Virus record (IMG/VR): IMGVR_UViG_3300018005_000007
Coordinates: 1-41,779 of that record
DNA from: a virus
Reading direction: 5' to 3' (one strand)
DNA length: 41,779 bases
The notes under the pieces are model-generated. The model saw only the letters and a list, made by a program, of their open reading frames with translations. It searched no databases and was not told the origin of the DNA. Position numbers and translations under genes: made by a program. Positions 29,817-36,898 of this stretch are shown piece by piece (position 1 is the stretch's first letter; each line of letters starts with the position of its first letter).

Positions 29817-30383
29817 TCACGCCGGCCACGTAAACCCGGAGAACACCGAAATGCAGTAGTTGTTAAGCCCAGTCGAGACGTTCTGAATTGTCGTCACCTT
29901 CGATCTCAACTGGGTTTCCGGTTTCAGGATGAACGGCTTCGGAAACAGCCAAGGCGCCGCGATGCCGCCGAGGGAGCCTTGAGGCCCTACGAAGCCGCCA
30001 AGGGGAATCGGAACCTGAAAGAGACCAGGAAGCGGATTCGCCATCAGCGCAATGATACCGACCGGCGAATCCTGATCCACCGTCCAGTACATATCACCCG
30101 ACCCCGGAACGAACCCCGCACCGTTGTAAATCTGAACGATGCCGCACAGAGCGAATTGAAGGCCCGCAGGCACGTCGTACCGGAGGACTTCGGTTTCGAG
30201 GCCACCAGCGGAGAGATACGCAGGCGTGACAACAGCCCCCACCCGAAACACCGGCTCCGCAGACTCGGGGGGAAAAGCCCAGGGGAAAGGCCACTGATCC
30301 CGGCGTCTTTGTTCTTGGTTAACCGAGTGCATGGCCTTGACCGCTTCAGGCCCGGTAACGACGCGCATTTGGTCTACTTGCAT
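29817..30383 (-). CDS. Beta-rich virion-type protein, 188 aa
   Basis: GAGG precedes ATG 30383, and the gene overlaps the upstream stop by ten bases. A helical N-terminus (PEAVKAMHSVNQEQRRRDQW) precedes a beta domain with strands such as YDVPAGLQFALCGIVQIYN and a final CISVFSGFTWPA. The strand order resembles the other jelly-roll-like proteins nearby. It is a probable minor capsid or vertex protein; no named family is recognised. Confidence 0.68.
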   Translation of the reverse strand: MQVDQMRVVTGPEAVKAMHSVNQEQRRRDQWPFPWAFPPESAEPVFRVGAVVTPAYLSAGGLETEVLRYDVPAGLQFALCGIVQIYNGAGFVPGSGDMYWTVDQDSPVGIIALMANPLPGLFQVPIPLGGFVGPQGSLGGIAAPWLFPKPFILKPETQLRSKVTTIQNVSTGLNNYCISVFSGFTWPA

Positions 30384-30880
30384 TGGTCAACCTCCAGGGC
30401 GCCGATAAGGACCTCGATCCTTTGTTGAGCCGCCGTGTTCTGAATCGAGGCCCGAAACAGGCCGGAGCCGACGACGGGATACGGCGAGTCGAACAGGTTC
30501 CAGAATGCCGCCATCTGCGTTACGTTCGCGTCCAAGACCGTGGGATGGTAGTTCGCAATGAGGACCGAGGGTACAGGTTCATCGAAGAACTTGTGCCCCG
30601 TGGACAGGTCTTCAAGTTGGAACGTGAACTGACCAGGCAGGCCCGTGACCGGATCGGGAGGCAAGAGGATGCCGAGAAGCAAATCCCCGACCGAGACCTC
30701 CAGGCCGAACTCCACATACCCACCGGCCGGGACCACTTCATTCTGCGGATCGGGAACCCGGTAGATTTTCGGCTGATAGCAGTCCTCATACGCCAGTGGA
30801 GCGAGTTGCGCCAGCACCAGGGGATTGTACGAGCCCCAAACCTCACGGATAAGAGGGTCGAGAGAGAGCGGACCAATCAT
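30374..30880 (-). CDS. Beta-rich virion-type protein, 168 aa
   Basis: A short helical start is followed by strands typical of a jelly roll: VVPAGGYVEFGLEV, GQFTFQLEDLSTG, and a last strand RIEVLIGALEV. The TGA overlaps the downstream gene. It sits in the run 29817-34179 of similar folds, suggesting several capsid or vertex subunits of common origin. Confidence 0.68.
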   Translation of the reverse strand: MIGPLSLDPLIREVWGSYNPLVLAQLAPLAYEDCYQPKIYRVPDPQNEVVPAGGYVEFGLEVSVGDLLLGILLPPDPVTGLPGQFTFQLEDLSTGHKFFDEPVPSVLIANYHPTVLDANVTQMAAFWNLFDSPYPVVGSGLFRASIQNTAAQQRIEVLIGALEVDQCK

Positions 30881-31152
30881 AAAAGCGCCTCCGGCCGCGA
30901 GATCACATTCTCGGGAAAATACGGTTCATCAGCAAAGAAGGCCGCAACCTCAGGACACCAGGGCGCATGAGGATATCGAGAGCCAAATACGCAGCCGTCG
31001 CAGCAGTTCGTATGCCCGACGATGCGGAAATCGCCGCCCCACAGCTTTGGAAGCGCACGCCCATGAATGAAGTCGTCTTTCGCGGGATCGTAGTTTCCCG
31101 TGTTCAGACCGCGGGACCGCTCTACCGACGTTGGTATCTTCGGCGTTCTCAT
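30877..31152 (-). CDS. 91-aa protein with CC..C cluster
   Basis: Coupled on both sides by ATGA. A basic start (MRTPKIPTSVERSRGLNTG) leads to GHTNCCDGCVFGSRYPHAPW and a Cys, which could bind one metal. The ending is Phe/Pro/acid-rich. The role is unknown. Confidence 0.63.
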   Translation of the reverse strand: MRTPKIPTSVERSRGLNTGNYDPAKDDFIHGRALPKLWGGDFRIVGHTNCCDGCVFGSRYPHAPWCPEVAAFFADEPYFPENVISRPEALL

Positions 31153-31883
31153 TTTCTGATCCGCACCTTGACCATGCCGCCCTTACGTTCGATTTTCACG
31201 GCCGTAACGGGCATCCAGCCAGCCGGAGGACCGCCAGGATTCAGCCGGTTTGTCCGCTCGAAATGCTTTCGCGCGAAGGCAGCGGCCCGCTGAGGCGTCT
31301 TGAAGCCGCCAAAATCATGCCAGAGCCAAGGAAATTCAGGAGAGCCGGCCACAGAGAGCTTGTAGTACAAATGCCGCCCGCTTGCTCCGCTGATCGGATC
31401 TATCCTGTATTGCCGTCTTCCCCCCGACAGATTTCCAGGCGATATGTAGAGGTCATACGAATGCTTCCCAGGAGCCGCGCCGGTACCCCCGGAATACATA
31501 TTCCATCCAGCGATTCCCGGAACCCCGGCCGAAGGATTCGCGCGGCCTAGATGCTCTTTGGCAATTCGCAGAGCACTTGCCTTAGACCCGTCATGGCGAT
31601 CACCAGGACCGTTGAGAAATGCCAAGCCCCCTTGTGGAGTCTTCCGCATCGGGTACCAGTCGTCATAACGCTTCATCAGATAGACGTTGCCGCTTACATG
31701 CTCCGTCTTGAAATCGTCACCCGAAGGATTGAACCGAAGCGCCTTCCGACTCGCTCTGCTCGTAAGCCCCAGAGCCCGAGAGCGCATGTAACGATCAAAA
31801 TGTCCCGTTGGCTTCGCTTTCGCCCATTTCTTGAATGAGCGGAGGCTAGTTTTCAACTTGCGGGACGCTCGTGGAAGGCTCAT
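31149..31883 (-). CDS. Basic protein with GWMPVTAVKI tail, 244 aa
   Basis: A Lys/Arg-rich N-terminus (about 1-50) precedes a beta domain (SGNVYLMKRYDDWYPMRKTP) and a second one with KHSYDLYISPGNLSGGRRQY. The end, AGWMPVTAVKIERKGG and MVKVRIRK, is the same tail as in the 179-aa protein at 29268. Two paralogous tails on different bodies suggest a shared docking or DNA-binding module. It is probably an internal virion protein. Confidence 0.7.
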   Translation of the reverse strand: MSLPRASRKLKTSLRSFKKWAKAKPTGHFDRYMRSRALGLTSRASRKALRFNPSGDDFKTEHVSGNVYLMKRYDDWYPMRKTPQGGLAFLNGPGDRHDGSKASALRIAKEHLGRANPSAGVPGIAGWNMYSGGTGAAPGKHSYDLYISPGNLSGGRRQYRIDPISGASGRHLYYKLSVAGSPEFPWLWHDFGGFKTPQRAAAFARKHFERTNRLNPGGPPAGWMPVTAVKIERKGGMVKVRIRK

Positions 31884-31887
31884 AACG

Positions 31888-32784
31888 TCATCCTGGAAAC
31901 ACCTTCGCCCCGCCGAACGTCAAGGGGTAGTTCACCGGGACCGTCCCAGCATAGGGGAGGTCGAACCGCTGAATGTCGAACCACATTTTATGGTTCCGAG
32001 GGATGTAGAACTCGGGAACCAAGAGGCCAGGAGCCGAGGCCCCAGGCCCAACCGGAGACACCAGCGCGGCGCCAGTCGGAAACGTAGGCAGAAAAAGGGA
32101 TCGACCAAAAAGAATGTCCACATGAACCGGGGCATTCGAGTACGGCTTCTGCGCTTCGTCTTTCAAGGTCATGAAGACTTCGTAAGTCCCATCCACCGGC
32201 CCCGCTTGCCCGAATCGGAATGCAAAGTCCGAGTCGTTCTCGGGAGCGAACGGTTGATTGAGCAAACCCGGCTCCGTCACCGCGAGATTTGGAACTTGCA
32301 GCGGATACCAGAAGGGCAGGGGAGCCCGCGCCTGCTTCTCGGGGTACGTATAAGGCGAGGCCGTGCCTTCCGGGTATTTCTTGACGCCCCGGAAGAACAG
32401 TTGCAAGCCAGCCAAGGTCGATTGAAACGGCCCATTGTAAACGAGGTCGATAGTCGTCACGCCGTTTCTTGGAAACACCACTTCAGGAAAAACCGGACTC
32501 GGGTTTCCGATCTGGCCGAAGTAGGGACCGAGAAGCATGTTCAACGGAACGTAATCGGTCTGCCGGTAATCGTCATCGGGACCAGACCAGCGCATCGAAA
32601 CGAACTGGAGGCCAAATTGACTCTTCAATCTCACGTCGTACGGGATGCGCGCGGCCATGCCCCGAAGGTGAAACGGACAATCCGCGTCGAATCGGAACTT
32701 CAGCCCCGCTTGAGGAATCCCAGGCAGCAGAAGGGGAGCGTTAAAGACGTAATCGTGCATGCGTTCGCTAGTTACATTCTGCAT
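31888..32784 (-). CDS. Double-length jelly-roll-like capsid/vertex protein, 298 aa
   Basis: GGAG lies nine bases before ATG 32784; an ATG at residue 9 is possible. Two beta-rich halves: the first ends in TLAGLQLFFRGVKKYP (compare the GVKR strands of neighbours), the second in LVPEFYIPRNHKMWFDIQRF. The sequence is rich in Pro, Phe and Gly with few helices. It could be a double-jelly-roll minor or even major capsid protein. The candidate chosen as major coat (34745) has better spacing and expression signals. Confidence 0.66.
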   Translation of the reverse strand: MQNVTSERMHDYVFNAPLLLPGIPQAGLKFRFDADCPFHLRGMAARIPYDVRLKSQFGLQFVSMRWSGPDDDYRQTDYVPLNMLLGPYFGQIGNPSPVFPEVVFPRNGVTTIDLVYNGPFQSTLAGLQLFFRGVKKYPEGTASPYTYPEKQARAPLPFWYPLQVPNLAVTEPGLLNQPFAPENDSDFAFRFGQAGPVDGTYEVFMTLKDEAQKPYSNAPVHVDILFGRSLFLPTFPTGAALVSPVGPGASAPGLLVPEFYIPRNHKMWFDIQRFDLPYAGTVPVNYPLTFGGAKVFPG

Positions 32785-33226
32785 AGCGTTTCACTCCGAA
32801 CACAGCGATCACGGCCAGTAAAGGAACCGGAACCGGCAGCGGGTTATGGAAATAGGCCAGGAAAACCGACCCCGGATCACACTCGATTTCCGGCTCCAGG
32901 GGTACGTGGTTGACTCCCACGGCTCCAAACGGAAACACCAGAAGGGCGCCGCCGAACAGCGTATGAGTCACGAGACCCGGTTGCGTCATAAGGGGCTTTC
33001 CACCCGGTTCACGCAACGCAATATCGGCGTTCACATACACCAGAATCGCCCGAGCGATAAAACGGGAATCCGTTTCAAGCTGTAAAGGCACGTCGCGGAG
33101 GTCATCGCCGGCCGCGAGAACTTGCCCGAGCGCCGGAGTATTCACGGCATCGTAGTACGCTACGAACTCATCGTCTCGAAAGCCGGGAGGCGTTGGAGGA
33201 TGAACGAATTGAGGCTGGTAGTTCAG
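32768..33226 (-). CDS. Jelly-roll-like protein with GVKR tail, 152 aa, probable CTG start
   Basis: No ATG, GTG or TTG is suitably placed. A ggagg site stands six bases before CTG 33226, which overlaps the upstream TGA (CTGA) just as ATGA does elsewhere. From it the protein reads (M)NYQPQFVHPPTPPGFRDDEF, aligned from the first codon with the ATG-started relative at 26763. Beta strands follow, and the end is VIAVFGVKRYAECN, the shared C-terminal module. Confidence 0.72.
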   Translation of the reverse strand: MNYQPQFVHPPTPPGFRDDEFVAYYDAVNTPALGQVLAAGDDLRDVPLQLETDSRFIARAILVYVNADIALREPGGKPLMTQPGLVTHTLFGGALLVFPFGAVGVNHVPLEPEIECDPGSVFLAYFHNPLPVPVPLLAVIAVFGVKRYAECN

Positions 33227-34179
33227 ACGTTCCTCCGTTTCACGCCTTTTGCGAAGCACTGAATGAAGACGTTGCCCGTTCCCGAATAGTCCACCAGCGA
33301 GAGATCGAAAAACAGCGTTTCCCCGGCCTTGACGTTCCAATCCTTCGGCAAAGGGACCCCGTTAATAATCGAGGTCAAAACGTAGTCATCCGTCAGAATG
33401 TAGCCAGATGAGGAGCGGACCTTGACCAAGACCTTACCGACTGCGGGAAGCCCGAGAGCCGTCTCAAACGTCACGTTAAAAAACAACTGCCGCAAGGGGA
33501 AGTCCGAGCCATACTCGGTTTGAATCTCAAGCGTCAGGTTCTTGGGAGTCGCCGCCCCCACGTCGATGGCGCCCACCGGAGAATGGTAGATGAAAGCCTT
33601 ATCCTCAAACCCTTGAGGCGTTGACGGTCCTTCTCCCCACATCCAGCAGGGCGCCATGATGTTCTGATCCCGACCAGGAATATACCGGGGAAGGGTAGAG
33701 GCCAGGTTCCGAGCAGCGACCGGCGCGCCCGCCACTTTGACGTGGTAGAAGTACGAACCCTCCAGAAGCAAAGGTATGGCTTGCCCCACGGCCGGCGTCG
33801 TGTCCTGAAACGTGACGACGACTTTTGACCCTGGAGGACAGGCCCGCGGATGCGTAAGAGGCCACCGCTGGGAGCCGTACCCCGCGACCGAACGAACATC
33901 GGCCAGGTCATGAAATAGAAACCGCCCATCGGGAGCTTGAATCTGAATCGCCAAGCCTACCGGATTGTTGACCAGCGAGGACACCGCCCGAAACATCCAG
34001 GTTGTATCGCCGGTAATACTCGCAGGGACCGTGGACACCAAAGAGGTAGGAGTCGCGGCGAAAACGGCCCAGCACTTGAACCGTTTGGGAATTGCGACAA
34101 TCCGAGTCCCAGGAGGCGAAAGAGGTCTGCCGCACCTCGAGAGAACAATATCGGCTTGTCTCAGCAGTTCCGAGGTCAT
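33223..34179 (-). CDS. Beta-rich virion protein with GVKR tail, 318 aa
   Basis: ATG 34179 is coupled to the upstream gene. Two or more beta domains are seen: one around 45-150 (WMFRAVSSLV, LFHDLADVRSV, GSKVVVTFQD) and one from about 200 (LTLEIQTEYGS, QLFFNVTFET). The last residues FIQCFAKGVKRRNV give the C-terminal GVKR module without the later Cys/Pro tail. It is probably a capsid or vertex component. Confidence 0.7.
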   Translation of the reverse strand: MTSELLRQADIVLSRCGRPLSPPGTRIVAIPKRFKCWAVFAATPTSLVSTVPASITGDTTWMFRAVSSLVNNPVGLAIQIQAPDGRFLFHDLADVRSVAGYGSQRWPLTHPRACPPGSKVVVTFQDTTPAVGQAIPLLLEGSYFYHVKVAGAPVAARNLASTLPRYIPGRDQNIMAPCWMWGEGPSTPQGFEDKAFIYHSPVGAIDVGAATPKNLTLEIQTEYGSDFPLRQLFFNVTFETALGLPAVGKVLVKVRSSSGYILTDDYVLTSIINGVPLPKDWNVKAGETLFFDLSLVDYSGTGNVFIQCFAKGVKRRNV

Positions 34180-34475
34180 TCTTTGACCGCCTTTTTGCGC
34201 CCTACCCGAAAAACCGCCTCAATCAAAAGACCGGCCACGCCGCCTAACATGCTCCGAATCTCCCACCGAACCTCTGCCGCCTCCGTTTCAATGGCCGTTA
34301 GACGCCGTTCTGAATTGATGGATTCGAGGACCACGAGTCGCCGGTCTTGATCTAGCTGATGTTCCCCAACCACAGCCAGAGAAGACGGAGCTTGAGCCGC
34401 CACACCTGGGAAAATCGCCAACATGAGGCACAACACGGCTGCAAGCGCAAGATATGAAACCCGAATCACTATCAC
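34176..34475 (-). CDS. Membrane protein, 99 aa
   Basis: The start is GTG 34475, overlapping the upstream TGA (GTGA). The N-terminal hydrophobic segment (7-28, ALAAVLCLMLAIFPGVAA) ends in a possible signal cleavage site AQA. A charged coiled-coil-like middle (LVVLESINSERRLTAIETEA) and a hydrophobic Gly-rich segment near 75-90 with a Lys-rich end follow. It is a probable virion membrane or periplasmic protein. Confidence 0.68.
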   Translation of the reverse strand: MIVIRVSYLALAAVLCLMLAIFPGVAAQAPSSLAVVGEHQLDQDRRLVVLESINSERRLTAIETEAAEVRWEIRSMLGGVAGLLIEAVFRVGRKKAVKE

Positions 34476-34642
34476 CGTTTGCCACCCCCACTACCCACCA
34501 ACAAAGCAGCAGCAACCGCCAAAGCCAAGGAAAGCCACGGATGAGCCTCAATCCACCCAGAGACGCCGGAGGCACCAGCCGCACAACATGCGGGTTGTGA
34601 CCAGACCGCATCGCCCCACGGAGGTTCTGTATTCCGATACAT
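34472..34642 (-). CDS. Small tail-anchored membrane protein, 56 aa
   Basis: A gggag site six bases upstream selects ATG 34642 (MYRNTEPPWG) over a GTG four codons earlier. A soluble Cys/Gly part (SQPACCAAGAS) precedes a C-terminal helix at about 36-50 (LSLALAVAAALLVG). The Met-Tyr start partly resembles the MY..GLG group, without the Gly-Leu-Gly. Confidence 0.66.
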   Translation of the reverse strand: MYRNTEPPWGDAVWSQPACCAAGASGVSGWIEAHPWLSLALAVAAALLVGSGGGKR

Positions 34643-34744
34643 TGGCTCCCCCACTGTAACCCCACAGACGGGACGCCGGCAAGCCCTCGCTCAGGACCCT
34701 ACCGGCTCCCGCCCATGGTCAAGCCCTACGCCGTCAGTCCGAGA

Positions 34745-35476
34745 CTACAGGACCGGCCGGTCGATGAGCCCGAACAGGAACGCGACGATCTCCGTGCCGA
34801 CGCCAGGGGTAGGAGTTACCTTGTCACTCGTCAGCATTGCCTGCCCCGGCTGATTCGTGATCGGGCTCACGGGTCCCGAGGTCGGCGGGAAATACAGGTT
34901 GAAGCTCCATTGCAACTGCGGAGCCAGGTACTTCCCGTACCGCCCGAACCGCTTCTTGTCGTTGGGCGAGGGTACGCCCAACTGCCACCCGGACTCCGTG
35001 GTCTGAGTCGTGTAGCCCGACAGCCCCATGCCGGCCGGGTACGCCTGCAAGGGTCCATCCCACTGGACTTTTCCGAGAATCGCCATCTCGAAATAGCCGT
35101 ACCGACGCAGAATGTCGTGGTCGGCCTTGATGGTCACCGGGTCGATGAAAACCCCGATCCCGTCCACCACAATATCGTAGGGAGGCGGGAGACCCGCGTT
35201 GCACCGCGCCGGGATGTTGGTTTCGACCTTCGTCAGAATCGGGAACGGAGGCCCGACGATGGTTGCCAGCGGGTACGGGTCGGCTTCGCTGAGAGCCGCC
35301 GAGAACAGGTTGTACTGCGCTGCAAGCGCCGTTGCAGGGGCGAGCTTCAGCTTGTAATAGTAGTGGCCGGTTACCCGGTCGGAAACGCCCTGCATCAGAG
35401 CGTTGATATCCACATTCCCAGTGGGGCTCACGTCAACCGAAGTTCCGCGAACCTTCTGAGGCATTACGCCAGACAT
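34745..35476 (-). CDS. Candidate major capsid protein (jelly-roll-like), 243 aa
   Basis: The gene has the best expression signals of the late block: a gagga ribosome site, a structured leader of two hairpins and a gap on both sides. The protein is beta-rich with few charges. Strands include VTGHYYYKLKLAP, YDIVVDGIGVFI, FEMAILGKVQWDG, LQWSFNLYFP and a last IVAFLFGLIDRPV. The size is similar to corticovirus-type coat proteins. No HK97-fold features are seen. The assignment is by composition, context and elimination, not by homology. Confidence 0.6.
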   Translation of the reverse strand: MSGVMPQKVRGTSVDVSPTGNVDINALMQGVSDRVTGHYYYKLKLAPATALAAQYNLFSAALSEADPYPLATIVGPPFPILTKVETNIPARCNAGLPPPYDIVVDGIGVFIDPVTIKADHDILRRYGYFEMAILGKVQWDGPLQAYPAGMGLSGYTTQTTESGWQLGVPSPNDKKRFGRYGKYLAPQLQWSFNLYFPPTSGPVSPITNQPGQAMLTSDKVTPTPGVGTEIVAFLFGLIDRPVL

Positions 35477-35494
35477 GTTGTTTTCCTCGATCTA

Positions 35495-35508
35495 GGCGTC
35501 AAAACGCC
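35495..35508 (-). promoter_or_regulatory. Small hairpin in the coat-gene leader
   Basis: ggcgt-caaa-acgcc forms a 5-bp stem with a 4-base loop about 20 bases upstream of the coat start. It lies immediately before the ribosome site, where it could protect the 5' end of a processed mRNA or tune translation. Confidence 0.5.
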
Positions 35509-35537
35509 AGGTCAAAAAGCCTTTGTCTTGAGATCAT

Positions 35538-35557
35538 GGGGCGCCCGAAGACGCCCC
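35538..35557 (-). terminator. UUCG-capped GC hairpin upstream of the coat gene
   Basis: On the minus strand ggggcgtc-ttcg-ggcgcccc makes an 8-bp stem (one G-U) with an exceptionally stable UUCG tetraloop. A short T run occurs only 20 bases later. It may be a partial terminator or an mRNA processing and stability element that isolates the coat message from upstream genes. Confidence 0.6.
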
Positions 35558-35585
35558 GCCTCGTTAACGAGCGAAACCCGCCCGT

Positions 35586-36437
35586 CTAATTCCAGTCCGA
35601 TGCGTTCACCAGGGCGCCCACTCCCGAGGAATGAGTTGTACCCGGAAGCAACGCCGGCCCCGGCCCGAACCCCGGAGGAACGATGATCCCCGTGGGCGGA
35701 TAGCCCGAGACCCGCTGAGGCGTGGCGAAATTCCAGTTGGTCATGTAGTCGCCCAGGCCGGCACCGCTCAAGAACGAGCCGTACACCGTTTGGTCCGACA
35801 TGAACCGCACCAGAATTTGAGCGATGCCGCCCGCGATCACCATCTGAGAAATGGACTTGTCGCGGAAGACCAGATGGGCGCCCCAACCCAGAGCAATGGT
35901 TGCCCCCAGGTTGCCGACGTAGCCCGTCGCTCCCGTGTTCTTCGTTCCGAGGACCAACTGAGTGAGGGCCTTCGATCCCACCGCGCCGCCGACGACGGCC
36001 GCGCCCGAGACCACGTACCCCATCATCCGGCCCCCCGGATTCCGGCGATGAATAACCCGCCGCTTCATGAACGGATTCCGCCGACGACGACGCCCCGGCT
36101 CATTGCGCTTGTGGCTTCCAGCGCGATGCTGGGAGCGTCGTTTCTTCGTGCTCTTTGTCATGCTGCTTCTCCTTTTTGTCGCTGGATTCCCAAACGCATA
36201 GACAATCTCACCGATGTTCCGGCGCCGCGGCGTGCGCTGGGTATGTCGCCGCTGAACTCGTTTGCGCGGAGCGGACTTGTGGCGCCGCGCGGAGAGCGAC
36301 CGCTTTGCAGCGGATCGCTGGGCTTTACTGCCGAAATGCAACTTCTGTTTCAGACTCATGCGTCGAGCCATCTTTGTCCTCCGTGCCCGACCATGAGCCG
36401 GGTTAGCTATCAAAGTTGTTCGTTCCGAGTACGCCAT
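35586..36437 (-). CDS. Arg-rich DNA-binding membrane protein, up to 283 aa, several starts
   Basis: Three in-frame ATGs each have a purine-rich ribosome site: 36437 (ggag), 36371 (ggagg, MARRMSLKQKLHFG) and 36161 (aaggag, MTKSTKKRRSQH). I annotate the longest. The first 130 residues are extremely basic, with repeated RRNP-like motifs. Then come hydrophobic Gly/Ala segments at about 139-163, 175-192 and 199-212, and a Pro/Gly-rich end. It probably links condensed DNA to a membrane. Long and short forms may both be made. Confidence 0.72.
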   Translation of the reverse strand: MAYSERTTLIANPAHGRARRTKMARRMSLKQKLHFGSKAQRSAAKRSLSARRHKSAPRKRVQRRHTQRTPRRRNIGEIVYAFGNPATKRRSSMTKSTKKRRSQHRAGSHKRNEPGRRRRRNPFMKRRVIHRRNPGGRMMGYVVSGAAVVGGAVGSKALTQLVLGTKNTGATGYVGNLGATIALGWGAHLVFRDKSISQMVIAGGIAQILVRFMSDQTVYGSFLSGAGLGDYMTNWNFATPQRVSGYPPTGIIVPPGFGPGPALLPGTTHSSGVGALVNASDWN

Positions 36438-36475
36438 TGCGTCACTCCAGGGAGCCAACTACGGCCCCCAGCAAT

Positions 36476-36898
36476 CTATCGAGCCGCCGAATGCGCCCGC
36501 CAGCCGAAGACCTCCGCAACCACCGAAGTCGTAGGCAACGCCCCGCCCGACCCCGCAAACGCCGCCTTCATGAGCGTGACGTAGGTTGTATCCCACGTCG
36601 CCGCCCATACAAACGGCGTCACAGTATCCGGTAGAAGGGCGGGCGTGATCAGAAATTCCTGGGGTCGATTGCCGAAGCCGTGAGCGAACGTAGTCGAGGT
36701 ATCCGCGTCCTCAGCCGTGATCTGCCAGGTTTTGAAGTTGTGAGACGACCACCCCGGCGTAGCGACGATAATACCCACGATGCCGAGCGAAAGTACACTC
36801 GTCAGGATGGTTGCCGGCGAAGCGCCGTGATGGATCACGAGGAACCCGGCCGCCAAAGCGACGAGCAGAGCAAAAAGCACGTTGTACAGACGTTTCAT
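36476..36898 (-). CDS. Membrane protein with two N-terminal helices, 140 aa
   Basis: Helices at about 7-24 (VLFALLVALAAGFLVI) and 28-46 (TILTSVLSLGIVGIIVA) form a hairpin anchor. A beta-rich domain follows (FKTWQITAEDADTSTTFAHG). Coupled to the glycosyltransferase gene by ATGA. A virion membrane protein carrying an exposed beta domain is plausible. Confidence 0.7.
   Translation of the reverse strand: MKRLYNVLFALLVALAAGFLVIHHGASPATILTSVLSLGIVGIIVATPGWSSHNFKTWQITAEDADTSTTFAHGFGNRPQEFLITPALLPDTVTPFVWAATWDTTYVTLMKAAFAGSGGALPTTSVVAEVFGWRAHSAAR

Noticed and set aside
31831-32913. 360-codon open frame on the plus strand opposite the jelly-roll-like genes
   Set aside because: It is antisense to genes with ribosome sites and exact stop/start overlaps; its composition (Arg, His, Gln-rich) is the mirror of GC-rich coding sequence on the other strand.
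34715-35686. Long plus-strand frame opposite the candidate coat gene
   Set aside because: Mirror frame with low-complexity Arg/Val/Asp text; the coat gene on the minus strand has a clear ribosome site and beta-rich sequence.
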